Origin: Branchiostoma lanceolatum
Taxonomy: Eukaryota; Chordata; Leptocardii; Amphioxiformes; Branchiostomatidae
DNA: 64,000 nucleotides
Assembly (NCBI RefSeq): GCF_035083965.1
Contig: NC_089722.1
Span: 17,936,642-18,000,641, forward strand
Direction: 5' to 3'
Numbering within the stretch: position 1 is the stretch's first letter; the number at the start of each line of letters is the position of its first letter. Both the position numbers and the translations under genes were made by a program. The notes under the pieces were generated by a model. The model searched no databases, had not been told where the DNA came from, and saw only the letters and a list, made by a program, of their open reading frames with translations. Positions 43,301 to 52,412 of this stretch are shown one piece after another.

Positions 43301-46300
43301 ACCCGGCCTCGGAGTGTACCGGGGAGTGTGCGGAGTGCGTACAGCAGGGCATCCTGCCCGCCCCGCCACAGGAACGGCGCATCGACGTCCCCACGCAGGT
43401 CCGGACCAGAGACGTCTGGGCGATCATCTGTATGACACTCGCGGCCTTGGGAATGTTCTTGACCCTCATGTTGATGATCTATTTCCTTGTCAAAGTCCGC
43501 TCCTCCTCTCTGTCGGGTGTCACTACTTCCACGTCGCTCGGCTATCTCATACTCTTCGGTCTCTTCGCCATGTACGCTATGGTCATGCCGTTCGTCATGA
43601 CGCCGAACGACGTGGTGTGCGGCGTGCGCCGCTTCGGCCTGGGGTTCTTCTACGCGATGACGCACGGCGCCATCCTGGTCAAGACCATCCGCATCTGGCG
43701 CATGTCCCGGATGGAGAAGGCCGGCATGCCCGGCGAGGAGGCCAAGTTCACCCGCAACTGGAGCAACGTCTTCATCGTCTGCGCCCTGCTGCTGCCGCAA
43801 GTCGCCATCGGAGTCAGCTGGCTGCTGGCGAGCCCGCCCGCCACGTACTCCCTCGGCTCCACCATCTACTGCGGGTACAGTAGAGCCGGCCTGCTGCTGT
43901 CCCTACTGTATGTCATGTTCCTGGTGTTCCTTACCGTCATCTACAGTTTCGTGGCGAGGAACTACAGCATGAACATGTGGGAGGCTCGCTACATCATCGC
44001 CATGACCTGGCTGTGCGTGTTCGTGTGGATCTCGTGGGCATGCGTCTACATGCTGACCGACAGAGACTTCTGGGATCCAGCCGTGTGCGTCGGCCTCCTC
44101 CTCATCGCCACGTTCATCCTCATCCTCCTGTTCGTCCCGAAACTGCAGGCCTTCGCCACGTACCACCACAGCTTTACCTCGCGGTACGACATCAACAAGA
44201 GGCCCAACTCTATACAGCGTTCAGACGTCGAAACAGACTCATTGGGCTCGCTGGACAGTATCTACGGCGTTGCGAGTCTACAGGACAGTGCGGTGACCGC
44301 CGACGCCTTCTACCGCTCCAAGACGTCCAACGGAAAGCTGTCGAGGAGCGTGTCGAACACCAGCAACCATGCGGGGGCCAGTAACCTGTACGTCTACGAC
44401 GGACGACGAGGTAGAATTTTAAGTGCCCGTAGGAAATTTGTGCGTAATCCTAGGTATCTCCACGGCCATCAGCGACGCGATCGTGTAAATCTTGCCCTCA
44501 ATTGGCTGACGTTGCCCCCTAAGTCAGACCGTAGGTCGCGCTCAAATTCGGATCAACGGTTTCATACTATGTATTTCTAAAAGACTTCAGATAGAAGTAC
44601 AGTGAAGGAAGTGCCATGAAATCTAGTTACAGTAACTTTGTTTTCATTTACAAAATGACTAAGATTTTATTTATCAAACGTACGTTCTATCTAACTTGAA
44701 CTGCGACGATTTGCATATTTTTATGACACAACATGTTGCCGAAGGTCGTGAGAAATACCTACGCACTTGGTGACGTAATGCAGCGTAAGTTGCTGCGGGC
44801 CATATGATGCTGTACAGTGACGTGGACTAAGTTTTCAAATATGATTTCGCTGCGCATATACGATTAGACTGAGTACAAAAGATTTTATGTTACTCGAGCG
44901 CATATGTGTTTTCACGTTTATGTTTGTACGTTGTTAGTTGGTTTTACTTTTGTTATTGTAACATATCCTTGTTAGTTTTTAAGCATATCATCTTTTTCGT
45001 CACATTATGTATAATTGGGGTATCGTTTCTACTGTGATGTAGATAGTACCTTTCCGATCTGATTGGTGGCAAATCCCATGCCAATAATTTGCTTTCGTTT
45101 TGTTGATCTTTCCAGAAAGGCAGAATGATTTAGAAATTACCAACATCGACAGCATAGTAGATGAAGAAAACGAAAGCAAAGAAGAGAGTTATGGTATGGA
45201 TTTTAATTTTTCACTCTCGGTCCTTTCATATTTTCCGATTCGACCTCTTGCAAGCAAGCAGAAAATTTGCATGCGCTCAAGTAAATGTGCCTGCCTTTCT
45301 CATAGGTTTCTGTTCTGGAAAAGAACAGGATGCATGGGATATCCTCCAATCAGAACGAAGGTAACTTGGTGCTGTACATGTGTGGTGTTCTTACGTATAC
45401 GTTGATGTTTCCCTATGTTTGACGCTTTTGTTGTTGCTGTTACAAAGTGCTAACTTAAAGGTAATGTATAAAACATGTTAAGATTGGTAGAAGATCCACG
45501 GTTCTACACCGGTAAAAGTAGCGCAATTGGCACCCCAAATCGCTTTTCAGGGCCCGGTCACATCCGTCGTACGATCGCACTGAATCCATTCTTGGGATAG
45601 TCATGCTCATGTCCCGCAAAAGTTAGCTGTCTTGTTACGAAATAGGCTGTGTTAGATCCTTGTTGGCGGTTGGTTCCGTCACAGCGCCTGGTTGAAAATT
45701 CTACGGCATCAAAATCTTACGACGAACTACGACGAATGTGACCGCGTCGTACGTTGATAGTGATATTTTCCTTATTTTGTCAACCGTGTTATTTTGTATT
45801 CCTTTGTGTTACCTTGATTTTATCAATAATATTTTGTTGCTTTAAAGTAAGAGTTGGGGTCTGTTGCTTACTTTATGTTTAGAATCTTATGCAGGGAAGG
45901 ATGATCAGCAAACATTATAAGCTGTTCCCAAAATGAATAGACCTCGCTGTTTTATGATTATTAGATGCATGCTGTCTTTTGCTGAGATACATTGTCGCTG
46001 GTCGAGGCATTTTGGCAGCATTGTATGTGGCGAATTATGTGGCCAATTTGCCCAAAAGCACCTTTTTCAGTGTAGAATCTCATCAAACTTGAGTCTTATT
46101 TTGATTCTATCATTTTTGTGCTCCTCTGAAGTGTGCACTGACTTACATCATTCTCACCATTTCTCGCGAGATGACACAATTCTCCCCATTTCCCGCGAGA
46201 CCTAGCTACTCACGAGAACACTTTCTCTCGCTGATGTCCCTCCCTCCTTCACCCCCTGCCTCCTCTAGACGGTGACGTGGATGACGGCAGCAGCGTCTCT

Positions 46301-46345
46301 TCCTGGGGGGACGGGAACTCTGAGAACAGGACGTCCAAGCTGTAG
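26147..46345 (+). CDS. Giant class C GPCR with five tandem Venus-flytrap domains
   Basis: Predicted cell-surface receptor, about 2,894 residues. Coding exons: 26147-26405, 26870-27010, 27387-27553, 28304-28411, 29026-29217, 29611-29768, 30316-30411, 30801-30981, 31727-31879, 32152-32481, 32844-33020, 33120-33473, 33913-34062, 34751-34921, 35398-35507, 36171-36318, 36700-37092, 37756-40314, 40947-41157, 41665-42956, 43231-44410, 45116-45193, 46269-46345. Every intron is GT-AG and every phase fits. Order: signal peptide (MRYRVSLAVLLTFLAGAAAQ), flytraps D1 (about 20-485), D2 (541-965), D3 (1027-1455), D4 (1514-1949), D5 (2018-2450), a CX3CX2C-type hinge after each, seven-helix domain (about 2513-2753), acidic tail ending TSKL. 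The ATG lies directly after an acceptor, so a 5' UTR exon lies upstream. Closest family is mGluR-like; ligand unknown. If exon 21 is not spliced at 44410 the tail instead ends at 44580. Confidence 0.88.
26519..26640 (-). mobile_element. SINE family B fragment in receptor intron 1
   Basis: AGGCCGTAGGGGCAGTGGG and CACGGTGTTGGAAGG match the 3' part of the copies at 27065 (+) and 34455 (-). The tRNA-like head is lost. Confidence 0.65.
27065..27310 (+). mobile_element. tRNA-derived SINE family B in receptor intron 2
   Basis: Box-A-like TGGTTAGGGTGTTTGG and box-B GGTTCGAATCC lie in the head; the body contains CACCCAGGTGTAAAAATGGG and AAACCCACTGCCCCTAC. Pol III promoter boxes are intact. Confidence 0.8.
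27583..27830 (+). mobile_element. tRNA-derived SINE family C in receptor intron 3
   Basis: Head with TAGTCCAGTGGTTAGGGAT (box A) and GGTTCGATCCC (box B), then a unique body (GTCGCAGTCCTTAGGACGG, ACGTTAAGCCGTGGTCC) ending in GTAAATACTGTACATAG. Only copy seen here. Confidence 0.75.
28420..28480. repeat. GT/GC microsatellite in receptor intron 4
   Basis: Runs of CGTGCG and GTGTGTGTGT directly after the exon-4 donor. Confidence 0.85.
28765..28920. mobile_element. 156-bp foldback MITE in receptor intron 4
   Basis: AGATACGCCAAGAATAGTTA ... TAACTATGTTTGGCGTATCT with complementary arms through ATTTTATCCAGTTG and GCGGATGCTATCTGA. Related sequence flanks it (TACCTGGATGTCTAAC). A half copy abuts the gene's first coding exon, and a third fragment lies near 36021-36075. 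Confidence 0.8.
29860..30190. repeat. Dispersed repeat in receptor intron 6 (partner at about 41190-41385)
   Basis: Shared blocks with the intron-19 copy include CGATCATCGCCCGAT/TGATCATTGCTCGAT, GAAGTTCGCAGGT, CCAATGTGAT-type and GTCGACTGTG...GGGCTTA, in the same order. Probably copies of one MITE. Confidence 0.55.
31410..31650. mobile_element. 241-bp MITE with ~60-bp inverted repeats in receptor intron 8
   Basis: The ends ATTGGAAAATTCTAAACTTT and AAAGTTTAAAATTTTCCAAT are inverted repeats that extend through CAACACCAAGAGTTGAACTC and ACCATGAATTTT. It ends about 77 bp before exon 9. No clear target duplication. Confidence 0.8.
34096..34180. repeat. GT microsatellite in receptor intron 13
   Basis: Imperfect (GT)n just after the exon-13 donor, followed by a segment related to intron 4 (CATTGAATTC and CATGCATCTCCTTGGTGCTG). 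Confidence 0.85.
34455..34700 (-). mobile_element. SINE family B copy, reverse, in receptor intron 13
   Basis: Complement of the 27065 family: GGCCTAGGGGCAGTGAG at one end, CCAGAACCCAGAGGTCATTG and a degenerate box B at the other. It ends about 50 bp before exon 14. Confidence 0.75.
35636..35868. mobile_element. 233-bp PIF/Harbinger-like MITE in receptor intron 15
   Basis: The TIRs GGGCCCTGTCACACTTGTGC and GCACAAGTGTGACAGGGGC are flanked by TTA on both sides (35633-35635, 35869-35871). Inner arms GCGTGAGTTGCG and CGCAACTCATGCG also pair. A 5'-damaged relative lies at 62608-62829. Confidence 0.85.
36374..36680 (+). mobile_element. tRNA-derived SINE family E in receptor intron 16
   Basis: Head with box-B-like GAGTTCGATCCCCGGCC; body ends ATGGTGCCGCCCTATGCACC, GCGAGAAGGACTTAGA. 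It ends about 20 bp before exon 17. A second copy is at 51450-51685. Confidence 0.7.
37201..37285 (+). pseudogene. Partial tandem copy of receptor exon 17 end, in intron 17
   Basis: Repeats 37042-37130 (TCCTGGACACGTGC, CAGCTCCGACA, AGCAGCCT) 159 bp downstream at roughly 85-90% identity, including the donor (GCAG|GTATAT became GCAA|GTATGT). It lacks an acceptor and runs into tetranucleotide repeats. Confidence 0.85.
37289..37400. repeat. (AATC)n and (AAAC)n microsatellites in receptor intron 17
   Basis: About 18 perfect TCAA-type tetramers followed by CAAA-type tetramers; a related AACG/AAAC run is at 37133-37165 after the true exon end. Confidence 0.9.
39010..40314 (+). other. Receptor domain D4: flytrap, intronless
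   Basis: Starts GVFPVHEAGDGIFTCGD and lies wholly in exon 18. The fold is intact (TVPSDLRQA, FGWSYVSVLLS, RNPWFNDFWNDHFQC). S165 is Asp, T188 is Ser and D318 is Thr; a structural rather than ligand-binding role is likely. Confidence 0.85.
41190..41385. repeat. Dispersed repeat in receptor intron 19
   Basis: Partner of the 29860-30190 repeat (see that entry). Confidence 0.55.
41665..42956 (+). other. Receptor domain D5: membrane-proximal flytrap, intronless
   Basis: Exon 20 alone encodes it, from LFPMHDKGHDVYSCGG to PSRYGYVK. Fold landmarks (FKWKYVSVLYT, RNPWFKEFWQEHFQC) remain, but the S165, T188 and D318 positions are Gly, Pro and Ser. It sits where the single mGluR flytrap would couple to the helices, so it may relay signal without binding ligand. 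Confidence 0.85.
43231..44410 (+). other. Receptor hinge, seven-helix domain and proximal tail (exon 21)
   Basis: After a final short hinge (ECTGECAEC) seven hydrophobic helices run from about residue 2513 to 2753. Class C marks: Cys at the top of TM3 (NDVVCGVRRF) and in loop 2 (STIYCGYS) for the conserved disulphide, KTIRIWRM after TM3, EARYIIAMTW at TM6, and FVPKL at the end of TM7 (family FxPKxY). The full nine-Cys domain of mGluR is absent. A Ser-rich cytoplasmic tail follows. Confidence 0.88.
45116..46345 (+). other. Receptor C-terminal exons 22-23
   Basis: Two small phase-1 exons (45116-45193, 46269-46345) extend exon 21 with an acidic tail (ERQNDLEITNIDSIVDEE; DGDVDDGSSVSSWGDG) ending TSKL. 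Frames and splice sites fit exactly, which supports them over the read-through stop at 44578-44580. TSKL fits a class I PDZ ligand (S/T-x-hydrophobic). Confidence 0.7.
45548..45750. mobile_element. Candidate MITE in receptor intron 22
   Basis: GGGCCCGGTCACATCCGTCG at the left and CGACGAATGTGACCGCG at the right are inverted repeats. The GGGCC start resembles Harbinger-type ends. Target duplication unclear. Confidence 0.5.
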
Positions 46346-49105
46346 GTCCAACTCCAAGTTAACGGGTGTTCTCGTAGACAGTTGCATAGAGGTGCTACAC
46401 TATCGATCATACTCACATCACAGCAATATTGCACTGATTTGTAGAGGCTCGTGTTTTGGTAGGAGGTATTGTGTAAAGTACTACAGGTCTGTTGACTTTG
46501 CACTGTCACACCAGAAATGTATAGGGACAGTCCTAACGTAGAGTAGGGACATATTTGCAGACAAGCTGAAATGTCACAAAATTGTTGTTTTGTAAAGCTT
46601 TTTTCTAGATTTCCCACACTTAATATTTTTCATGGTGAGGCAACAAGTAAATGTAGTACTGCGATTTCAAAGCGCAATATCATACAATAGGAGTAGGCGA
46701 TGTAGCAACAGTGGATGATTGGCACAGGAGAGTTTGACACAAGATCTATGAACGGTCGTATTATTTGTCTGATTTTCATTACAATAAAAAAAATTGAAAA
46801 AGTAATATGGACACAAGGGCCATTGTTACTTGATGAAAACAGGAATTCCGAAGCCGGGGGATGGCAAGTGAGTACGGCTTGAACGGCATCGCACGGGGGT
46901 AGAGGATACCATTCACCTGCACCACCAACTGGTTCCGGCAGGGGGCTCTGTCGGCCTGTCTGTCTCCAGGTCGTCATGCATGAAGACAATCTATCCGTAA
47001 GAGGGTCTGGGAATGTTCAACACTCAACCAGACCCTGCATCTTCCTTTGGCCACGAATACAAGGACATGGATTGAAAGAAGATCAATAACTATCGATGAC
47101 AATGTTTGTTTATAAGTCGTTTGATCGCTGTCATTATCAGGGCCATGTTACGTCGACTGCGAAGGAATTTGTATCAGCTTGGTTTTTAGCCTGAAAACGA
47201 CTGAGTTGTTAATATTGCTCTTGTCTGTTTTAATACAACATGTGTAAAATAAAGAACAGTTTAATCACGCTTCCTCGCGTTAAACTCTACTGCAACTGCT
47301 GCTGATGTAATCTTCACAAATGCATATTCAGTTGATTTGCTCTATATTTTCTGAAGAAACCATCTGGTGATTATTGGATTGTCAGTATTGTTATTGGCAA
47401 CAGAGTTAGCCCGATTATAGCTTTCTAAGAATCAATCTAGGGACAAAAATAGCTGCTGTTTGATTAAAAGTCACCAGAGGCCCTTCATGATCTTCAGAGT
47501 TTGCCTCTTTTATCGTAGCTATTGTACTCAAAGATTGGCACAATGGTTTTCAAGGTCGACGGTTATGCTATCCCGTCTAAAAATAGAATGCGTTCAGTTT
47601 GTCATTACATCCTTTTGTCGTCTTTTTATATTTTTAAGTATCAAAAGAAATTGTTTGGGGAAATTGATCCGGAAAGTCCTTGTTCGGCGAAAAGGCAAAA
47701 TGGAGACGTATGGATACACCGGAAATTAGGCTCTAGTATTGATAGTCCTGAGAGTAAAAGAGTGGCGTCAGAGATATTGCAAGGCCGACGGATTTTTTAA
47801 AGGAGACCTTGAAGACCTAATTATATGTATAAAGCACAACGACTTTGCGATAAGTCTCACACAGACTGCACATGTCAAATTCTGTAATCAACGTATTGAA
47901 CTGTTTCGCTGCAGATTTCTTCTCATAATGAAAAAGTGCGCCGATTGAACGGTTGACACACGCCTTTGACACCAAATTTACCGTTCGCAATCTGTCGTCC
48001 CACACGCCTGTCAATCAAACGTCCAAGGCCTCGTTCTGAGTCAGGAACCGTCTCAAAGCATGACGGGATACAGTTAATCAGAACGACTCTGCGACACAGC
48101 TATCTTACAATACCATCTTTCCTTCTTAATTAATGCCATTAATCACGGGAATGATGGGTAGCTGGGGGCAGAATTCTTGGCGTAGAGAAGCTTGAAAAGA
48201 TGAAACGTTTGCCGCTTTGATAACCCAACATTTATAAATGTGATTAGACGGGTTTTAATTACGTTCTGTGTTCCTATCGATTGAAACAGGCGAGCTCGGC
48301 TCTCGCTAAAGGCTAATTAATGGTGTTCTTGATGGGAAATTATGCCGCTAATGTGGTGGAAAGAAATTAACTTTCGACCGGCCCGGCAAGTGGTAATCTC
48401 CATGTAGGGATTGGGAGGGAAAATCGTAACGCTATTTATCTGCACGGTTTGGGAGGGTAGGTGGTACATTTGTTTAGAAACACTGAGAATCTGAAGACGA
48501 AGAAATCGTCAGTCCCAATATCTGCTTTGAGTTTACTGAAATTGAAATCTTCTTCCTATCCAATGTTCGGGACTGCGAGGTAGACCTTGCACTGGCATTA
48601 CTTTTCCCTAGCGATGCTTAAGCATATGCACCATACTATAGTGGAAAAGTCAATCATATGTCAATTATGTCTCAGATCGAATAGTTCCTCATTTAAGGCG
48701 TGCTTGTTCTCACAAGCAGTCACAGTCTGAAGATGCTTTGATCGTGACAATTTGACAATTCATTGTACTGATATATTCAAGGAAATGTTCCTTAGGTTGT
48801 TTACAACGACACATCAATTTGTTTGCACTACGTATATACGTCAGCATCATCGTACACAAGAAGACTTGGGCGTGATTGTGAACATGAACCCTGAGAAGGG
48901 GGAAGAACAAGACAACCTACCTCCTTTGATTGTCATCAACCTACCTCTTTTATTTTACACAAATAAAGACATTCTACTTGTTGTTTGAAACACGATGTTC
49001 TGTGGTTCAGTTTCTGTTACCAGTTTTGTATTCCTGTAGCTTTGAAATTTTAGCAGCTTTTTTGCCCTCTCGCATCAGTTTCCGGGTTTCATGATCGATG
49101 ATGTC
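46346..49105. other. Receptor 3' UTR and repeat-poor intergenic DNA
   Basis: AATAAA at 47248-47253 is a candidate receptor poly(A) site. No coding exon follows. 48100-48450 is a repeat-free stretch with several homeodomain-type TAATTA cores (see findings). Confidence 0.5.
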
Positions 49106-49111
49106 ATCAAG

Positions 49112-49400
49112 GATGTCCTCATAGCTCAACTGGTAGCAGCCTCACAGTTGAACTCCTGGTTCCGATTAGCTGTTAATTGGGAGATAACAGTTAACTCCCA
49201 ACTGGGTCAGGACATCTCGGTTGGGGCTGCACCCGTCTTTCGGAAGGGACGTAAAATGGGGGTCCCGTGTTCTAGGAGGTGCATCGAGCACGTTAAAAGG
49301 GAAGGGCTAGCAACCCCTCTATGTAAAGATATACACTGCTACTGAAACAGCGAGGAAACTTGCTATCATATTGCTACTAGGCACTGTAAGGTGAACAACA
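49112..49400 (+). mobile_element. tRNA-derived SINE family A
   Basis: Starts TGTCCTCATAGCTCAACTGG (box A) but its box-B region is altered; the body holds GGACATCTCGGTTGGGGCTG, CTTTCGGAAGGGACGTAAAA and the 3' blocks listed for 637-741. Confidence 0.8.
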
Positions 49401-50520
49401 CGAGAGGATGTCATCCATAACACTAAATCAGCGTGGCCTCACGGCGACACGACCAGACAGAAGTAACGCGATTCCCGCCCGCCGGTGGTCAAGAAGAATG
49501 GGCGGGCCAGCTGCCAGGCGCTGCCCGGAGATTGGCGGGGATTACGCTTTCAGCTTCATTTCCCCTCCTGAAAAGGCGGGCAGATTGGGCAAAACGCTGG
49601 GGAGGAATCAGGAGTGATGAACTGCTTTTTACAGCCGGGAGAAGTTTGGTACCGCGCTGCTGTGTGACTTTTGTTTGCAACAGACTTTAGGTCTAGGAAA
49701 AAAAGGTAACTGTCCTGTGAAAAAATGGGTTCAGCAGATAGGGATTCTCTGTTCTTTCTTTATTTTTTTAGATTTTGGTCGAGGTGATCCAACAAATACA
49801 GTTTAACAATGTAAAACCGACGTGCATCGGGACACTGATATTTTCAACATAATACGTTAATTATACAGATATACTATTGTGTAGGGTGTCAAAATAAATA
49901 GGTCAAGGTTTGGTGGGTGTGTTTAAATCACTTTTTCCATTGGAACATAAATGAGGAGAACATGATGAAAATTCATTCAGATGTCATATTCTAAGTCTAT
50001 TGCCAGCGGTTAAAAGAAAAAAGGCCAGAGTTGGTAGGTTTTTCCTAGGGCCGTTCTGATCACCAGAAACACAACATTGTTCCCCAGGCCTTAGTTAGTT
50101 AGTATTCCCTGCGACACTCGAAGACAGGTCAAAGAATGTCAGCCATTGAATCAACGACAAGTGAGCAGCCGGCGCCGGGACGTTTTTTTTTGTAAAGCAG
50201 AGATGGAAAGTTGTTACTTCCACATCTCTGCCTTCTTCTCTTCCCACCTGCTACGAGCAGTGATACCCTCCCCGCTCGGATAAGGTCAAGTTCGTTCTGG
50301 TGGAACAAATCCGTCCAAGTTCACAGGCAAACGTCGCTCTATGGTATCAGGCAAGCATCTGATGATCGAGTAAGAGAACGCATTTTCTCCCAGTGAAAGC
50401 AATTCTGGAACCGTCTTCCTGGCACCACGCTAAGCTTTTTCAAGCCGGAGTCACGAAAAGGGCAACTTTTAAGATTTCACCCGCAAGATATAATCGATAA
50501 TGTAGATGATAAGCAAGTTT
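49401..50520. other. Unique DNA with one dispersed-repeat copy
   Basis: 49440-49640 is GC-rich, with open frames in three readings but no recognisable protein. About 49780-50090 is copy 2 of the 7.7-kb repeat. Nothing else was seen. Confidence 0.4.
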
Positions 50521-50521
50521 T

Positions 50522-50866
50522 GTTACTTAAGACACCGTTATGAGACTTTTCACTTCACCACCTTAGGAAAACTCTGTTACATTAAGACGCCATTATGAAC
50601 ATTCTTAATTTACCACATGAAGACAACTCTGTTACCTTTAGACAACGTGATAAGACTTCTCACTCCGCTCTCTTAAAAAAAAAACGTTGCCATAAGACGC
50701 CATTATGAGAATTCTTACTTTACCACCCTAGGACAACTCGGTGACGTTAAAACACCATGATAAGACTTTTTCACTTTGCTCCCTTAATAAGAAAACTCTA
50801 GATCTGTAGCCTTAAGACGTCATTATAAGTCCTCTCACTAATTTCCCACCTTTTCGTAAATATTTG
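50522..50866. repeat. ~55-bp diverged tandem repeat, six units
   Basis: Units begin GTTAC-TTAAGACxCCxTTATGA and end CCACCTTAGGACAACTCT-like; starts near 50522, 50575, 50630, 50685, 50740 and 50799. Units differ by substitutions and short indels, so the array is old. Confidence 0.8.
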
Positions 50867-51449
50867 TAAGCTTATACAGTGAGATTGATTGAAGAAAAAG
50901 TCATTCTGATGAAAATATCAGAACGGCATTTTGATTCACGTCATGCCTTCTACTTCAGCACTTGCTGAATTTATAGTTTGTTTTTTCGCTTTGTGTCTTC
51001 ATGAGAAGCTCTAATCAGTATGAGGCCGCTTTTTATTGAGGTCACGAGGGAAGAGGTAAGGGTCAGACAAATATGATAAAGCTAAAGTAGTTGTGTTTTA
51101 CAATGATGGACATATCCGTCCATCAACATTACGTTCTTTTTATCTATCTATTTCATAAACTTTCTAGTTACAGAAATGTCTTAATTAAAAGATTCAGTTT
51201 GAACTAATGGTATCTTACCAAATTTTAGATCACCAGCAATGGTTATTGTCACAAAGTTTTTGGAATTGTCAACTGTGTGAGTCAAAAAGAGTAGGTCCCT
51301 GAAGTACTGACAATCAAATTGTTCCTTTAAAAAATGAAATAGTAAAAAAAATGCAATCAGACGAGATTTATACTGGGATGAAACGGCTTATCCCGGCATT
51401 AGCATAGACGCCACATGAAAGTTAACCGTCGTATTACTGCCCAGTGATG
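50867..51449. other. AT-rich intergenic DNA
   Basis: I see no gene, repeat array or recognised element here. Confidence 0.4.
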
Positions 51450-51685
51450 TTTCGTGGTTTAGTGGACTGTAATCCTATTTCCTGACCACAGGTCAAGGTC
51501 CCAGGCACAAACGTCCATGTTCTGCACTCCGGTTTCCATGATACAGTCAGGGGTGTAGTCCGTGTGTGTATCGTGTGCAATGAGTCTTTCTTTGCGCAGC
51601 TGTGTGATTTAAGGGCTAAAAAAATGGAGATTAGCGCCGTCCTATACACCATATGGTGTTGAAAGGACTCAAACCTTAACAAGGG
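51450..51685 (+). mobile_element. SINE family E, second copy
   Basis: tRNA-like head TGGTTTAGTGGACTGTAATC; 3' part GCGCCGTCCTATACACC and GAAAGGACTCAAAC matches the family E end near 36.6 kb. Confidence 0.6.
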
Positions 51686-52325
51686 GGCTATCTATTCAAC
51701 AACGCTAGCTTACGTTTTCGATATTGTGTTATAATCATTGATTTAATCATTAGTTTCAGTATTTTTTCTAATGTGAAAGCAGTCGTTTAGATATTTACTC
51801 ATGTTCGCATTGTGGGGATTGTTGCATTTAAATAAATTATGTACTCAAAACGGTCTGTAGCATCGAGACTCTTAAAACTTGTACTTGTTTTGAGAAGTGT
51901 GAATAGCTTATGACGTAAAACATCATATCTAGAGCATTCCATGACAAAGTGAAATTCATCTTCAATTTTCATCGGACAAGATGGGCAAAAACATTTGGTC
52001 AGGACAACAAAACCAATAAATAAATGATATCCTTTGTAAATCTGGTAAACCTTAGCTGATTGTCAGACAAACCAGTAAAAATGTGATAAAAGACTAATTA
52101 TATGAAATAGTAAACCGTGAGATAGAATTGTTCTGCTTGTAAAACGCTGGGAAAACAAAACTGAGTATTTTCAAATTCTGTGCACCGTGCCTACACACAC
52201 GACTAATAGACGGTAGCATATTGCGGTATGCACGAAGCAAAGGACATTGCACTGTCTATGTGTCATGAGATGAAACCACATATTATAGCACTTATATTTA
52301 TCTTCGTCAAAATGGACGATTTTGG

Positions 52326-52330
52326 CAGTA

Positions 52331-52365
<35 letters not shown>

Positions 52366-52412
52366 GTCTGTCTGTCTGTCTGTCTGCCTGTCTGTCTGTC
52401 TGTCTGTCTGTC
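52326..52412. repeat. (CTGT)n microsatellite
   Basis: About 21 tetramers with three substitutions, followed by AACTCAAGAACGACTTGCTG. A similar tail (AACTCAAGATCCTTTCGATG) follows the GT array at 62.2 kb, so both may be microsatellites seeded inside copies of one element. Confidence 0.85.

Noticed and set aside
26147..44580. Five separate receptor genes in tandem
   Set aside because: Only D1 has a signal peptide and only D5 is followed by seven helices; intermediate units join by in-phase introns or lie in one exon, with no stop or start between them.
49408..49690. Coding exon in GC-rich DNA
   Set aside because: Three frames are open equally, with no homology and no splice context.
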